Source: Spirochaetaceae bacterium
Lineage (GTDB): Bacteria; Actinomycetota; Actinomycetes; JACCUZ01
Assembly (NCBI GenBank): GCA_026786145.1
Contig: JAJAYQ010000049.1
Coordinates: 1 to 37,177, forward strand
Length of the DNA stretch: 37,177 bases
Reading direction: 5' to 3'
A program made the position numbers and the translations under genes. Positions 1 through 9,041 of this stretch are shown here, piece by piece. Position 1 is the stretch's first letter. Each line of letters starts with the position of its first letter. The notes beneath the pieces were generated by a model, which was not told the DNA's origin, made no database searches, and saw only the letters and a program-made list of their open reading frames with translations.

Positions 1-110
<110 letters not shown>

Positions 111-141
111 GTAGGGGTCTAGCTGGACTTGCGCAGAAGGA

Positions 142-1257
142 TCAGCCCCAAGCGTTGTCCAAGCCGAACTGCGGGTCCTTGCTCTCGACACCCTCGATCG
201 GCTCGTTGGCGATGAGCGTCACGCCGGTGTTGAAGAAGTCGAGCCCCGGGCTGTTCTCCGGCTTCGTCCCCGACTTGACGATCTCGATGATGGCCGCGAC
301 ACCGAGGGACACCATCTTGGCCGGGTACTGCTGCGACGTGGCGGCGATCGTGCCGTTCTGCACGGCCTCGACACCGGCCCGTCCACCGTCGACCGAGACG
401 ATGATCACGCCTTCCTTGCCGGCAGCCTTGAGTGCTGCCGCGGCGCCGGCTGCTGTCGGCTCGTTGATCGTGTAGACGACGTTGATGTCGGGGTTCTTGG
501 ACAGGAGGGTCTCCATGCCCGCGAGGCCGCCTTCCTCGTTGGCGCCCGTCGCCACGTTGCCGACGATCTCGTAGTCGCCACCGGAGTACTTGCCCGTCTT
601 GGGCTCGTCGCCGAGCGTCTTCGGGTCGCCGATGTCCTCGAGGCCCATGCCCTCGAGGAAGCCCTGGTCGCGGTTGTAGTCGACCGAGACGACCTTGTCG
701 TCGAAGATGTCGAGCAGGGCGATGATCGCCTTCTCCCCGCCGAGCTTGGCGGCGGCGTACTGACCGATCAGTTTGCCAGCCTCACGGTTGTCGGTCGCGA
801 AGGTGATGTCGACGGCGTCCGGCGGGTCGGTCGGGGTGTCGAGCGCGATCACGAACAGACCGGCCTCACGAGCCTTCGCGATGGCGTCGTTGACCCCGGT
901 CGACATGGGGGTGATGAGGATGCCCTTCTGCTGTGCCGTGATGGCGTTCTCGATGGCATCGATCTGTCCCTGGTCGTCGCCCTCTTCCTTGCCCGAGGCG
1001 ATGGTGATGTCGATCCCCTCGTCGGCGGCCGCCTTCTTGGCGCCTTCCTGCATGGCGACGAAGAACGGGTTGGTCGAGTCCTTGGTGATCAGCGAGATGG
1101 CGATCTTCTCGTCGCCCCCGCCTCCGGAGCTCCCGGTGCCCGAGGTGTCCCCCGAGTCGCTGCCACCGCACGCGGAGAGTGCCATCAGAGCGGCCACTCC
1201 CACGCCGAGAATCCTGAGCGAGCGGGCTCTGGAACTGCCCCTTGTGCTACGAACCAT
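142..1257 (-). CDS. Sugar ABC transporter substrate-binding lipoprotein
   Basis: Extracellular sugar-binding lipoprotein of the ribose/xylose type (periplasmic-binding fold, 371 residues). The N-terminus is Arg-rich, then hydrophobic, and ends in the lipobox LSAC with Cys30 as the lipid-modified residue. A Gly/Ser linker follows, then the mature domain starting near KIAISLITKDSTNPFF, typical of the family. AAAGGA at 1266-1271 is a ribosome site eight bases before the ATG. A LacI-type operator lies over the predicted transcription start, and a lacI gene diverges from it, so induction by the transported sugar is likely. No ATPase or permease gene is present; they would lie left of position 1 or elsewhere. 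The sugar cannot be told from the sequence. Confidence 0.93.
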   Translation of the reverse strand: MVRSTRGSSRARSLRILGVGVAALMALSACGGSDSGDTSGTGSSGGGGDEKIAISLITKDSTNPFFVAMQEGAKKAAADEGIDITIASGKEEGDDQGQIDAIENAITAQQKGILITPMSTGVNDAIAKAREAGLFVIALDTPTDPPDAVDITFATDNREAGKLIGQYAAAKLGGEKAIIALLDIFDDKVVSVDYNRDQGFLEGMGLEDIGDPKTLGDEPKTGKYSGGDYEIVGNVATGANEEGGLAGMETLLSKNPDINVVYTINEPTAAGAAAALKAAGKEGVIIVSVDGGRAGVEAVQNGTIAATSQQYPAKMVSLGVAAIIEIVKSGTKPENSPGLDFFNTGVTLIANEPIEGVESKDPQFGLDNAWG

Positions 1258-1298
1258 CTCAATTGTCCTTTACGTTGGGAGTTGTCGTCGGACTGCTT

Positions 1299-1310
1299 GA
1301 CAACGTTGTC
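1299..1310. promoter_or_regulatory. LacI-family operator O1
   Basis: Perfect 12-bp palindrome GACAACGTTGTC with the central CG step typical of LacI-family operators. It covers about +1 to +12 of the predicted binding-protein promoter, a classic repression position. A near-identical copy lies 76 bp away at 1375-1386. A half-site repeat GTTGTCGTCG occurs at 1281-1290 and 1305-1314. Confidence 0.75.
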
Positions 1311-1316
1311 GTCGCA

Positions 1317-1346
1317 GTTGTAGCCCTGTCCTTACACACACGTCAA
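1317..1346 (-). promoter_or_regulatory. Predicted promoter of the sugar-binding protein gene
   Basis: On the minus strand, TTGACG (-35, 1346-1341) and TACAAC (-10, 1322-1317) are separated by 18 bases. The expected transcription start is near 1310, at the edge of operator O1, giving a leader of about 50 bases before the ATG at 1257. Confidence 0.5.
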
Positions 1347-1373
1347 GGGTTTGTTGCCTCCAGGGACATCGTG

Positions 1374-2417
1374 ATGACAACGTTATCGAAACCAGCGTTG
1401 CCGACTCCGCGCGCGACGATGCGCGACGTGGCCGCCCTGGCCGGCGTCAGCGTGAAGACGGTGTCGCGCGTGGTCAACGACGAGCCGGGAGTCTCCCCCG
1501 CGATGACCGGCAAGGTGCGACTGGCAGCGGAACACCTGGCCTTCCAGCTCAACCTGGGGGCCCGCAGCCTGCGCCGTGCGGACGGCCGGACGGCCACCAT
1601 CGGCCTGATCCTGGAGGACGTGGCCAACCCGTACTCCTCGGCGTTGCACCGCGCCGTGGAGGACGTCGCGCGGGGGCGGGGCGTGGTCGTCCTCGCCGGC
1701 AGCCTGGACGAGGACCCGGCGCGCGAGCGGGAGCTCGTCACGGCGTTCATCGCCCGTCGCGTCGATGGGCTGATCATGATGCCCACGGGTATCGACCACA
1801 GCTATCTGGTGACCGAGCGGCGGGCGGGAACTCCCCTGATGTTCGTGGACCGGACACCGGGACGACTCGATGCCGACGTGGTGCTCACCGACAACCGCAA
1901 GGGCGCCGAGACCGGCGTCGCCCACCTCGTCGCGGCAGGGCACCGGAGCATCGGGTTCTTGGGCGACCGCGCCCGCATCGCCACCGCCCAGGAGCGCTAT
2001 GCGGGCTACGTCGACGCGCTGACCGTCGCCGGAATCCCGGTGTCTCACCACCATGTGGTGCACGACGCGACGACCGTGGAGATCGCTGCGAAGGCAGCGG
2101 CGGACATGCTCACCGGCGCCGACCCGCCCACGGCGTTGTTCACGGCTCAGAACCTCGTGACGATCGGCGCCCTGATGGCGCTTCGGCGCCTCGGCCTGCA
2201 GCAGGAGGTCGCCCTCGTGGGCTTCGACGACTTCCTGCTCGCCGACCTGATGGACCCGCCCGTCACCGTGGTCGCGCAGGACCCGCACACCATCGGTCGG
2301 TGGGCGGCCGAGCGGCTCTTCCGCCGCAGCGACGGTGACTCCTCGGCCTTCAGCACCCAGATCGTGCCCAGCCGGCTGATCGCGCGGGGATCAGGCGAGA
2401 TCCCACCGCGGGGATAG
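1374..2417 (+). CDS. LacI-family transcriptional regulator
   Basis: DNA-binding repressor of the LacI/GalR family, 347 residues from the ATG at 1374. The N-terminal helix-turn-helix reads TMRDVAALAGVSVKTVSRVV, with hinge helix near LGARSLRR, followed by a periplasmic-binding-like effector domain (TIGLILEDVANPYSS onward). The frame is open back to 1242, but the HTH starts at residue 15 of the shorter form and GGGA precedes GTG 1371/ATG 1374, so the shorter start is preferred. Operator copies lie upstream (1299-1310) and across its own start codon (1375-1386), which predicts autoregulation and control of the divergent binding-protein gene. The gene ends 27 bases inside the convergent kinase gene. 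Confidence 0.93.
   Translation: MTTLSKPALPTPRATMRDVAALAGVSVKTVSRVVNDEPGVSPAMTGKVRLAAEHLAFQLNLGARSLRRADGRTATIGLILEDVANPYSSALHRAVEDVARGRGVVVLAGSLDEDPARERELVTAFIARRVDGLIMMPTGIDHSYLVTERRAGTPLMFVDRTPGRLDADVVLTDNRKGAETGVAHLVAAGHRSIGFLGDRARIATAQERYAGYVDALTVAGIPVSHHHVVHDATTVEIAAKAAADMLTGADPPTALFTAQNLVTIGALMALRRLGLQQEVALVGFDDFLLADLMDPPVTVVAQDPHTIGRWAAERLFRRSDGDSSAFSTQIVPSRLIARGSGEIPPRG
1375..1386. promoter_or_regulatory. LacI-family operator O2 over the lacI start codon
   Basis: GACAACGTTATC differs from O1 by one base. It begins one base into the ATG at 1374, so the site is also the first codons of the repressor gene. Bound repressor would block transcription or elongation of lacI, and the 76-bp distance to O1 would permit a loop. 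Confidence 0.6.
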
Positions 2418-3743
2418 GACGCCCGCCGCGACACCCGCCATCTCGGCCGCACCGATCGCCCCCGGTTCGGCCAGCTCCTGGCTCACGAACGACCCGTACT
2501 GTCGCTCCTTGACCGCCCGCACCATCGGGTTGTGCAACCAGCCGCCGGCGACGACCGCCTCCCGGTGAGGACCCACCTCGGCGGCCATGGCGAGCAGGAC
2601 CCGCTGGCCCGCGGCCGAGATGTCCTCGACGGCGACCTTCCAGACCAGGGCAGGGTCGGCCTCGTCGTCCACGTCGTGCAGCGTCAGGCCGTGGTACGTC
2701 GCGGTCGCGTGCATCGCGGTGGTGCTCCGGTCGCTGGTCAGGGCGAGACGCCCGAGCTCGATGCGCTGGGCGGGGGTGGGCGCTCCGACCATCGCCCCGA
2801 CCCGCTCGAGGGAGATGCCCGTCGGGAGGCCGGCGAGCAGGCACAGGTGGTCGGGCACGACCCCCCAGCCCGTGGTGATGTTCCGGTCGGCAAGCCGATG
2901 TACCGCCGCCGGCTCCAGCGGTGCGCGGACCGTCCGGAGCAGGGCCTCGGCGGTGCCCAACGAGTCGAACAGGATCCCGTCGACCGCCGCACCGAGCGCG
3001 TACGCGGCGGTCTGGTGGTCGTGTCCTGCCACGGTCAGGATCGCTCCCCGCAGCTCCTCCGGTCCGTCGGCGCGGGCCCGGCCCACGGGCTGGCCGGCAG
3101 CGACGATCTCCCCGAGGAACGACGGCCCGGCGTCGAGCAGTGCCAGGGCCTCGGCCCACGGCGATCTGGCGGGTACGTCGAACAGGCCGGTGCGGCTCAC
3201 CAACGAGAGCTCGTTGACCTGATCGCCCCCGAGGGCGTGCACGACCCACTCGGGCAAGGACAGGAACCGAACCGCCGATCGAGCCGCCGGGACGTGCTGC
3301 CGCAGCCAGAGCAGCTTCGGCAGGCTGGACACCGCATCCACCCGTCGTCCGGCCGTCCTGCGGTAGACGTCCTCGCCGAGCTGTTCCCGAACGGCGTCGC
3401 AGTCGCCCCGGGGGTCGTGCCAGGCCAAGGCAGGTGCCAGCGGCGATCCGTGGCGGTCGAGCAGGACGCCGGTCTCCGACATCCCGGTGACGCCGATGGC
3501 CATCGCGCGTCCGCCGGCCGCTCGGGTGGCTCCCACCGCCGCCTCGATGCTTGCCGCGGCCAGCGCACCGGGATCGACCTCCGCTGTCGCGCCCTCGTGG
3601 CGCCAGGGTGTGGCGACAGCGTGCTCACCGAGGACCCGACGTTCGCTGTCGACCGCGACGGCCTTGACCCGCGTCGTCCCGACGTCCACCCCTACCAGGA
3701 GGTTCTGGACGGCGCCGCTCACCGGCCGTCCGTCATGGGGCAC
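2391..3743 (-). CDS. FGGY-family carbohydrate kinase
   Basis: Cytoplasmic ATP-dependent sugar kinase of the FGGY (xylulokinase/gluconokinase) family, 450 residues, slightly shorter than the usual 480-500. The N-terminal phosphate-binding strand pair is LLVGVDVGTTRVKAVAVD, the sugar-binding region includes AWHDPRG, and the C-terminal ATPase half has GHDHQTAAYALGAA and SLGTAEALL. It presumably phosphorylates the sugar or ketose supplied by this cluster. The GTG start at 3743 overlaps the end of the isomerase gene by 11 bases, so the two are co-transcribed; a second GTG at 3722, just after that stop, would also fit. The substrate is unresolved. Confidence 0.88.
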   Translation of the reverse strand: MPHDGRPVSGAVQNLLVGVDVGTTRVKAVAVDSERRVLGEHAVATPWRHEGATAEVDPGALAAASIEAAVGATRAAGGRAMAIGVTGMSETGVLLDRHGSPLAPALAWHDPRGDCDAVREQLGEDVYRRTAGRRVDAVSSLPKLLWLRQHVPAARSAVRFLSLPEWVVHALGGDQVNELSLVSRTGLFDVPARSPWAEALALLDAGPSFLGEIVAAGQPVGRARADGPEELRGAILTVAGHDHQTAAYALGAAVDGILFDSLGTAEALLRTVRAPLEPAAVHRLADRNITTGWGVVPDHLCLLAGLPTGISLERVGAMVGAPTPAQRIELGRLALTSDRSTTAMHATATYHGLTLHDVDDEADPALVWKVAVEDISAAGQRVLLAMAAEVGPHREAVVAGGWLHNPMVRAVKERQYGSFVSQELAEPGAIGAAEMAGVAAGVLSPRWDLA

Positions 3744-4758
3744 CCGCAGCGGCCTCGGGCAGGGGCGGGCGACAGACCACGACGTCGACCCCGTCGACCA
3801 CCCACCCGCCGGCCGACCACGGCACCACGAACGCCGAGCCGCGACCCACCTCCAGAACCGCGCCGCTCTCGGTCGTCACGTCCCCCGCGCCGGACAGGAC
3901 GAGTGCCACGGCGAAGCCGGCGTCGACCCGCCCCGTTCCCGGCACCAGGTCGGCGCGGAAGTAGCCGTCCGCCCGGTCGCTGAGCAGACTGCGCGCCTCA
4001 CCGCCGGTAAGTCCCGTCGCCCGGACGAGGGCATCGACGTCAGCAACGGGCTCGTAGCGCAGCGCGTCCAGGACGGTGGGGAAACCGAGGCCCAGGTGGC
4101 CGTCGAGTTCGCCGTCGACAGCGAAGCCTTCCCACTCCAGCAACGCCGAGAGGTCGGTGGGCTCCTGGAGCTCCAGCACGAACACACCGGCGTCGATCGC
4201 ATGCGGTACGCCGGCCGGCACGAGGATCGTGTCCCCCGGTCGGACCGCCTGGCGGTGCAGGGACCGAAGCAGCGACACCGCGTCGCGGCGGGTCACCATG
4301 TCCAGGACCTGGGCCTTGGTCATGGCCTCGGCAAAGCCGAGCCCGACGCCGCCCCCGTCCGGGGCCTCGAGCACGATCCACGCCTCTGTCTTGCCGTGGT
4401 CGAGCGCCAGATGCCGCCGGGCGAACGCCTTGTCGGGATGGAAGTGGACCGGCAGCCGCTGGTCCGGGTCGAGCAGCTTCACGAGGATCTCGGTGCTCTC
4501 CCCGAACGCAGCGACATGCTCCGGACCCAGCCAGGCCAGCGGGTCGGCCGCTACGGCATCCCGCAACAGCGTGCCGTCGGGGAGCACCGAGAGCCCGGAC
4601 ACCTGCTCGCCGGCGCGGGTGACCGTCGAGCCGATCCACTCCTCGGGCCGCATGGGTCCGCCCGGGCCGCCCCGGAGAGCGCCGATCCGGTCGCCACCCC
4701 GGTAGAAGTGAGGGAACTGGTTCGGCGGCAGCAGAATCGGTGTGCTGGTATGACTCAT
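3733..4758 (-). CDS. Type I mannose-6-phosphate isomerase-like protein
   Basis: Cupin metalloenzyme of the class I phosphomannose isomerase family (about 341 residues), expected to interconvert aldose and ketose sugar phosphates. Zinc-ligand motifs are visible: PVHFHPDKAF with paired His, the Glu of GKTEAWIVLE, and the His of VPAGVPHAI. It is the first gene of a leftward pair with the FGGY kinase. The start may be GTG 4761 or the adjacent ATG 4758; no clear ribosome site precedes either. The divergent aldolase starts about 40 bases away. Being in a dedicated sugar cluster, it may act on another sugar phosphate rather than mannose-6-phosphate. Confidence 0.82.
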   Translation of the reverse strand: MSHTSTPILLPPNQFPHFYRGGDRIGALRGGPGGPMRPEEWIGSTVTRAGEQVSGLSVLPDGTLLRDAVAADPLAWLGPEHVAAFGESTEILVKLLDPDQRLPVHFHPDKAFARRHLALDHGKTEAWIVLEAPDGGGVGLGFAEAMTKAQVLDMVTRRDAVSLLRSLHRQAVRPGDTILVPAGVPHAIDAGVFVLELQEPTDLSALLEWEGFAVDGELDGHLGLGFPTVLDALRYEPVADVDALVRATGLTGGEARSLLSDRADGYFRADLVPGTGRVDAGFAVALVLSGAGDVTTESGAVLEVGRGSAFVVPWSAGGWVVDGVDVVVCRPPLPEAAAGAP

Positions 4759-4797
4759 CACGGCCCAACGGTAGGGGACCCGGCAGAGAGGGACGAC

Positions 4798-5652
4798 GTG
4801 TCCGACGTCAGCATCCGCATGTCACGTCTGTTCGACCACCGGTCGGGGCGGTGCCTCGACGTGGCAGTGGACCACGGCTTCTTCGGGGAGGCGTCGTTCC
4901 TCACCGGGATCGAGGACCTCGGTGCGGCGGTCCGTACCTTGGCCGCAGCGGGCCCCGACGCGATCCAGCTCTCGCAGGGGCAGGCGCGGCTGCTCCAGCA
5001 GCTGCCGGACCGCGACCGGCCAGCCCTCGTCCTTCGCTCGGACATCGCCAACGTCTATGGGGCCCCGCTGCCCGACCGGCTCTTCAGCCGACTCATCCCC
5101 GAGCCGGGCCTGACGGCCGTACGGCTGGACGCGGTGTGCGTCGTGGTGAACCTCTTCGACCTTCCCGGTCGGCCGGAGGTGCGCGAGGACTGCATCCGCA
5201 ACGTCCTGACGGCCAAGGCCGACTGCGAGCGCTACGGCATCCCCCTGATGGTCGAGCCGCTGGTCATGAAGGGCGCGGGGGGCGCGACGGATGCGAGCGC
5301 CGGTGGCTACACCTCGGACGGGACGACGACTTCTGTAGTCCCCCTGGTTCGCCAGGCCGTCGAGCTCGGGGCCGACATCATCAAGGCCGACCCGACCGAT
5401 GACGTCGGCGACTACCACCTCGTGGTGCAGGCGGCGGGGAGCGTCCCGGTTCTCGTCCGTGGCGGCGGGCGGGTGACCGACGAGCAGCTCTTCGACCGTA
5501 CGGCCGCCGTGCTCGAGCAGGGTGCAGCCGGGATCGTCTACGGCCGCAATGTGATCCAGCACCCGGACCCGGCCGGGCTGACCCGTGCGCTGATGGCAAT
5601 GCTGCACGTGTCGGCGACGTCGGCGGACGCGCTCGCGCTGGTCCGCGGATGA
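4798..5652 (+). CDS. Class I aldolase, DhnA/LsrF type
   Basis: Schiff-base aldolase of the DhnA/LsrF/FbaB family (284 residues), predicted to cleave or process a phosphorylated ketose. Supporting motifs are CLDVAVDHG near the N-terminus, GIPLMVEPLVMKG, the likely catalytic-lysine strand GADIIKADPT, and the C-terminal phosphate-binding segments PVLVRGGGRV and GAAGIVYGRN. GTG 4798 is preferred because GAGAGGGA lies just upstream; ATG 4750 would run into the start of the divergent isomerase gene. The stop overlaps the ATG of the dehydrogenase gene (ATGA), so the two form an operon. The true substrate could be a fructose-1,6-bisphosphate-like or a rarer ketose phosphate. Confidence 0.82.
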   Translation: MSDVSIRMSRLFDHRSGRCLDVAVDHGFFGEASFLTGIEDLGAAVRTLAAAGPDAIQLSQGQARLLQQLPDRDRPALVLRSDIANVYGAPLPDRLFSRLIPEPGLTAVRLDAVCVVVNLFDLPGRPEVREDCIRNVLTAKADCERYGIPLMVEPLVMKGAGGATDASAGGYTSDGTTTSVVPLVRQAVELGADIIKADPTDDVGDYHLVVQAAGSVPVLVRGGGRVTDEQLFDRTAAVLEQGAAGIVYGRNVIQHPDPAGLTRALMAMLHVSATSADALALVRG

Positions 5653-6782
5653 CCGGCCAACCGGTCCGCATCGGGGTCGTGGGCGGCGGCCTTATGGGCA
5701 AGGAGCTGCTCGCACTGACCCGGCGCTGGGACGCCCTGGTCGACCATCCCTCGCGACCCGAGGTCGTCGCGTTGGCGGACCCCTCGCCGGGCGTACAGCA
5801 GTGGTGGCGGCAGGCAGGAGTCGCGACCGTCACCGACGACTACCGCCTCCTGCTCGACGACCCGGGCATCGACGTCCTCTACCTCGCCGTTCCGCACGAC
5901 GTTCACGAACGGCTCTACCTCGACGCCGTGTCGGCGCGGAAGGACTTCCTCGGCGAGAAGCCGTTCGGGATCGACCTCGGCGCGGCGACCCGCATCGTGG
6001 CGGCGATCGACGACTCCGACTGCTTCGTGCGGGTGTCCAGCGAGCTGCCGTTCTTCCCCGGTGCGCAGCGAGCTGCCGGCCTGGTGCGGGACGGCGTGCT
6101 CGGCGAGGTGCTCGAGGTGCGGTCGGGTCTGCTGCACTCTTCCGACCTCGACCGGGACAAGCCGGGAAACTGGAAGCGTCGCAAGGCGACCTGCGGGGAG
6201 ATCGGCGTGATGGGCGACCTCGGCATGCACGCCGCCCATCTGCCGTTGCGGCTGGGGTGGATGCCGCGGACCGTGTACGCCCTGCTCGACGACGTCGTGC
6301 GCACCCGGCCCGGGGCTGACGGCGCCCCAGTCCCGTGCGACACCTGGGACAACGCCGTGCTCGCGCTGACCGTCGACGTTCCGGACCGCCGTTTCCCCAT
6401 GCTGTGGGAGACCAAGCGGATCGCTCCCGGCCAGAGCAACACGTGGTTCTTCGAGGCCTACGGCATGGACGGCGGCGTCCGCTTCTCCACCCGCAGCCCG
6501 CAGACGTTGCAGCGTTTCGGCATGGTCGACGGCGAACAGGCCTGGTCGGAGGTGCAGCCCGGTCACCGCAGTGTGTGGCCCACGGTGACGGGGGCCATCT
6601 TCGAGTTCGGCTTCCCCGACGCCCTGCTGCAGATGTGGGCGGTTTTCCTCGGCGAGCGCGCGGGCCGGCTCGAGGGCGGGTTCGGCACCGCCACGCCGCA
6701 CGAGGCTCTAGCCTCGCACCGCGTCTTCGCTGCGGCCCTGCGCTCGCACGACACCGGGACGGCCGTCGAGCTCCCGGCCTGA
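5649..6782 (+). CDS. Gfo/Idh/MocA-family oxidoreductase
   Basis: NAD(P)-dependent sugar or polyol dehydrogenase of the Gfo/Idh/MocA family, 377 residues. The N-terminal Rossmann fold begins RIGVVGGGLMG, the family signature GEKPF carries the catalytic lysine, and GDLGMHAAHLPLR in the C-terminal domain carries the second-domain Asp and His. It is coupled to the aldolase by a 4-base overlap. Convergent ispH ends three bases beyond its stop. The family oxidises many substrates (inositols, glucose-fructose, deoxy sugars), so the reaction is undetermined, but the neighbours imply a step in sugar breakdown. Confidence 0.88.
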   Translation: MTGQPVRIGVVGGGLMGKELLALTRRWDALVDHPSRPEVVALADPSPGVQQWWRQAGVATVTDDYRLLLDDPGIDVLYLAVPHDVHERLYLDAVSARKDFLGEKPFGIDLGAATRIVAAIDDSDCFVRVSSELPFFPGAQRAAGLVRDGVLGEVLEVRSGLLHSSDLDRDKPGNWKRRKATCGEIGVMGDLGMHAAHLPLRLGWMPRTVYALLDDVVRTRPGADGAPVPCDTWDNAVLALTVDVPDRRFPMLWETKRIAPGQSNTWFFEAYGMDGGVRFSTRSPQTLQRFGMVDGEQAWSEVQPGHRSVWPTVTGAIFEFGFPDALLQMWAVFLGERAGRLEGGFGTATPHEALASHRVFAAALRSHDTGTAVELPA

Positions 6783-6785
6783 GCC

Positions 6786-7751
6786 TCAGACGACGCCGGC
6801 AGCCTTCATGTCGCGGCGCAGCTCGGGCGGCAGGGCGAACAGCAGGCTCTCCTCGGCGGACACGACCTCCTGCACATCGGCGTAACCGCGCTCGGCCAGC
6901 CACTCCAGCACGCCGCGGACGAGGATCTCGGGCACCGACGCACCGCTGGTGACACCGACGGTGCTCACCCCCTCGAGCCACGCCTCTTCGAGCTCGGCAG
7001 CCTTGTCGACCAGGTGGCCGGCGGGCGCACCGCACTCGAGAGCCACCTCGACGAGGCGCACGGAGTTCGAGGAGTTGGTCGACCCCACCACGATCACCAG
7101 GTCGCTCTGCGCGGCGATCTCCTTCACCGCCACCTGGCGGTTCTGCGTCGCATAGCAGATGTCGTCGCTGGGCGGGTCCATCAAGGCCGGGAACTTCTCC
7201 CGCAGCCGTCGTACCGTCTCCAGCGTCTCGTCCACCGACAGCGTGGTCTGCGAGAGCCAGGCCACCTTCTCCGGGTCGCGGACCTGCACGTCCTCGACTC
7301 CCGTGGGGCCGTCGACGAGCTGGATGTTGGCGGGCGCCTGTCCCGCCGTACCGACCACCTCCTCGTGACCCTCGTGGCCGATCAGCAGGATGTCGAAGTC
7401 GTCAGCGGCGAACCGGCGGGCCTCGTGGTGGACCTTGGTCACCAGAGGACAGGTCGCGTCGATGGTCTTGAGCTGGCGGGCTGCGGCCTGTTCGTGGACG
7501 ACCGGAGCGACGCCGTGGGCCGAGAGGACCACCGTCGCGCCCTCGGGCACCTCGTCGTTCTCCTCGACGAAGACAGCGCCCAGGCCCTCGAGCGTCTCCA
7601 CGACGTGCTTGTTGTGCACGATCTGCTTGCGGACGTAGACCGGCGCGCCGTAGGTCTGCAACGCCTTCTCGACGGAGATGACCGCCCGGTCAACCCCTGC
7701 GCAGTAGCCGCGCGGGGCAGCCAGCAGGACGCGTTTCGCGGTGTCGGGCAT
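6786..7751 (-). CDS. ispH: 4-hydroxy-3-methylbut-2-enyl diphosphate reductase
   Basis: Last enzyme of the MEP isoprenoid pathway, making IPP and DMAPP from HMBPP with a [4Fe-4S] cluster; 321 residues. The three cluster cysteines are in [24 protein letters not shown] and [10 protein letters not shown], and the substrate motif NSSNSVRL is present. The frame is open to 7928, but homology begins just after the ATG at 7751. TATCAT lies exactly at -12 to -7 from that ATG, so the mRNA is probably leaderless. It diverges from xseA, as I recall for lytB2 and xseA in M. tuberculosis. Its product feeds the prenyltransferase at 21111. Confidence 0.96.
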   Translation of the reverse strand: MPDTAKRVLLAAPRGYCAGVDRAVISVEKALQTYGAPVYVRKQIVHNKHVVETLEGLGAVFVEENDEVPEGATVVLSAHGVAPVVHEQAAARQLKTIDATCPLVTKVHHEARRFAADDFDILLIGHEGHEEVVGTAGQAPANIQLVDGPTGVEDVQVRDPEKVAWLSQTTLSVDETLETVRRLREKFPALMDPPSDDICYATQNRQVAVKEIAAQSDLVIVVGSTNSSNSVRLVEVALECGAPAGHLVDKAAELEEAWLEGVSTVGVTSGASVPEILVRGVLEWLAERGYADVQEVVSAEESLLFALPPELRRDMKAAGVV

Positions 7752-7757
7752 ACCTCC

Positions 7758-7763
7758 ATGATA
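7758..7763 (-). promoter_or_regulatory. -10 box of leaderless ispH promoter
   Basis: TATCAT on the minus strand, with exactly six bases between it and the ATG at 7751. This puts transcription start on the A of the start codon. The GGAGG next to the ATG is too close to serve as a ribosome site. Confidence 0.55.
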
Positions 7764-7796
7764 GGTCGCCGCAGAGGTCGCGGCCGACGCGGCGGA

Positions 7797-7802
7797 TAGC
7801 CT
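7797..7802 (+). promoter_or_regulatory. -10 box of leaderless xseA promoter
   Basis: TAGCCT lies seven bases before the GTG at 7810. It is back-to-back with the ispH -10 box within about 45 bp. Confidence 0.5.
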
Positions 7803-7809
7803 GCCCGCC

Positions 7810-9036
7810 GTGACGATGCAGACCTCGGCCGAGCAGCCCGTGCCCGTACGCCGGGTCAGCCAGCTCATGACGGAGTGGGTCGGGCGCCTCGGCTTCGTCT
7901 GGGTGGAGGGCCAGGTCGCCCAGCTCACCCGCCGTCCGGGTCAGCGCACCGCCTTCCTCACCCTTCGCGACACCAGCGCTGACATGTCACTTCCCGTCAC
8001 CTGCTCGGTCGCCCTGCTCGACGGCCCGGCGGCGGGGATCGCGGAGGGCGCGCACGTCGTCGTGCACGCCCGACCCCAGCTCTACGCCGCGCGCGGGACC
8101 CTGTCGCTCGCAGCCGACCAGATCCGCCAGGTGGGGGTGGGCGAGCTGCTCGCGCAGCTCGAACGGCTGCGTGGGGTCCTGGCGGCCGAAGGGGTCTTCG
8201 CCGCCGACCGCAAGCGGCCCCTGCCGTTCCTGCCGCGGGTGGTGGGGGTTGTGTGCGGGCGCGCGTCGGCCGCGGAGAAGGACGTGCTCGAGAACGGCCG
8301 GCGGCGCTGGCCGGCGGTGCGGTTCCGCGTCGAGGAGGTCGCCGTCCAGGGCCCCAACGCCGTGACCGAGGTGAACGCGGCGATCGCGCGGCTCGACGCC
8401 GACCCCGAGGTGGACGTGATCGTCGTCACCCGTGGCGGCGGGTCGCTGGAGGACCTGCTGCCGTTCTCCAACGAGGCGATGGTGCGCGCCGTCGCAGCGT
8501 GCCTCACCCCGGTGGTGAGTGCCATCGGTCACGAGGCCGACACCCCGCTGCTCGACCTGGTCGCCGACGTGCGCGCGTCGACGCCGACCGACGCCGCGAA
8601 GAAAGTGGTCCCCGACGTCGTGGAGGAGTCCGAGCGGGTCGTCGCGCTGCGACGTCGCAACCTCGGCGCGGTGCGGGCGCTGCTCGACCGCGAAGCGACG
8701 TCACTGCGGGCGGTGCGCAGCCGGCCCTGCCTGGCCGACCCTCTGAGCATGCTCGAGCCCCGTGCGAGCGAGGTGGCCGCGCTCCGCCAACGCGCGCGCC
8801 GCGTGCTCGGCTCCTCGCTGGACCGGGCCGGGGACAACCTCGCGCACACCCGTGCCCGGGTGACCGCGCTGTCGCCGGCGGCGACGCTGGACCGCGGCTA
8901 CGCGGTGCTGCAGGACGGTTCCGGGTACGTCGTACGCCGGGCCGGCGACGTCTCGGGCGGCGATCTGCTGCGCGCCCGTCTCGCGGAGGGTGAGCTCGCG
9001 GTGCGGGTCGCGGAGCAGCCCGGCGCCGTAAGGTGA
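7810..9036 (+). CDS. xseA: Exodeoxyribonuclease VII large subunit
   Basis: Large subunit of exonuclease VII, which degrades single-stranded DNA in both directions; 408 residues. An N-terminal OB-fold (about residues 15-110, with [10 protein letters not shown]) is followed by the catalytic domain with [32 protein letters not shown], and the conserved [21 protein letters not shown] coiled-coil-like Arg/Ala-rich stretch follows (about 280-350), and RGYAVLQ is near the end. The start is GTG 7810, with ATG 7816 as an in-frame alternative. The end overlaps the region encoding the start of xseB, the partner subunit. Confidence 0.95.
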   Translation: MTMQTSAEQPVPVRRVSQLMTEWVGRLGFVWVEGQVAQLTRRPGQRTAFLTLRDTSADMSLPVTCSVALLDGPAAGIAEGAHVVVHARPQLYAARGTLSLAADQIRQVGVGELLAQLERLRGVLAAEGVFAADRKRPLPFLPRVVGVVCGRASAAEKDVLENGRRRWPAVRFRVEEVAVQGPNAVTEVNAAIARLDADPEVDVIVVTRGGGSLEDLLPFSNEAMVRAVAACLTPVVSAIGHEADTPLLDLVADVRASTPTDAAKKVVPDVVEESERVVALRRRNLGAVRALLDREATSLRAVRSRPCLADPLSMLEPRASEVAALRQRARRVLGSSLDRAGDNLAHTRARVTALSPAATLDRGYAVLQDGSGYVVRRAGDVSGGDLLRARLAEGELAVRVAEQPGAVR

Positions 9037-9041
9037 CCGCC

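Noticed and set aside
3487-4797. Long plus-strand open frame continuous with the aldolase
   Set aside because: It is antisense to the clearly coding kinase and isomerase genes and has low-complexity Arg/Pro composition; only the part from 4798 resembles an aldolase.
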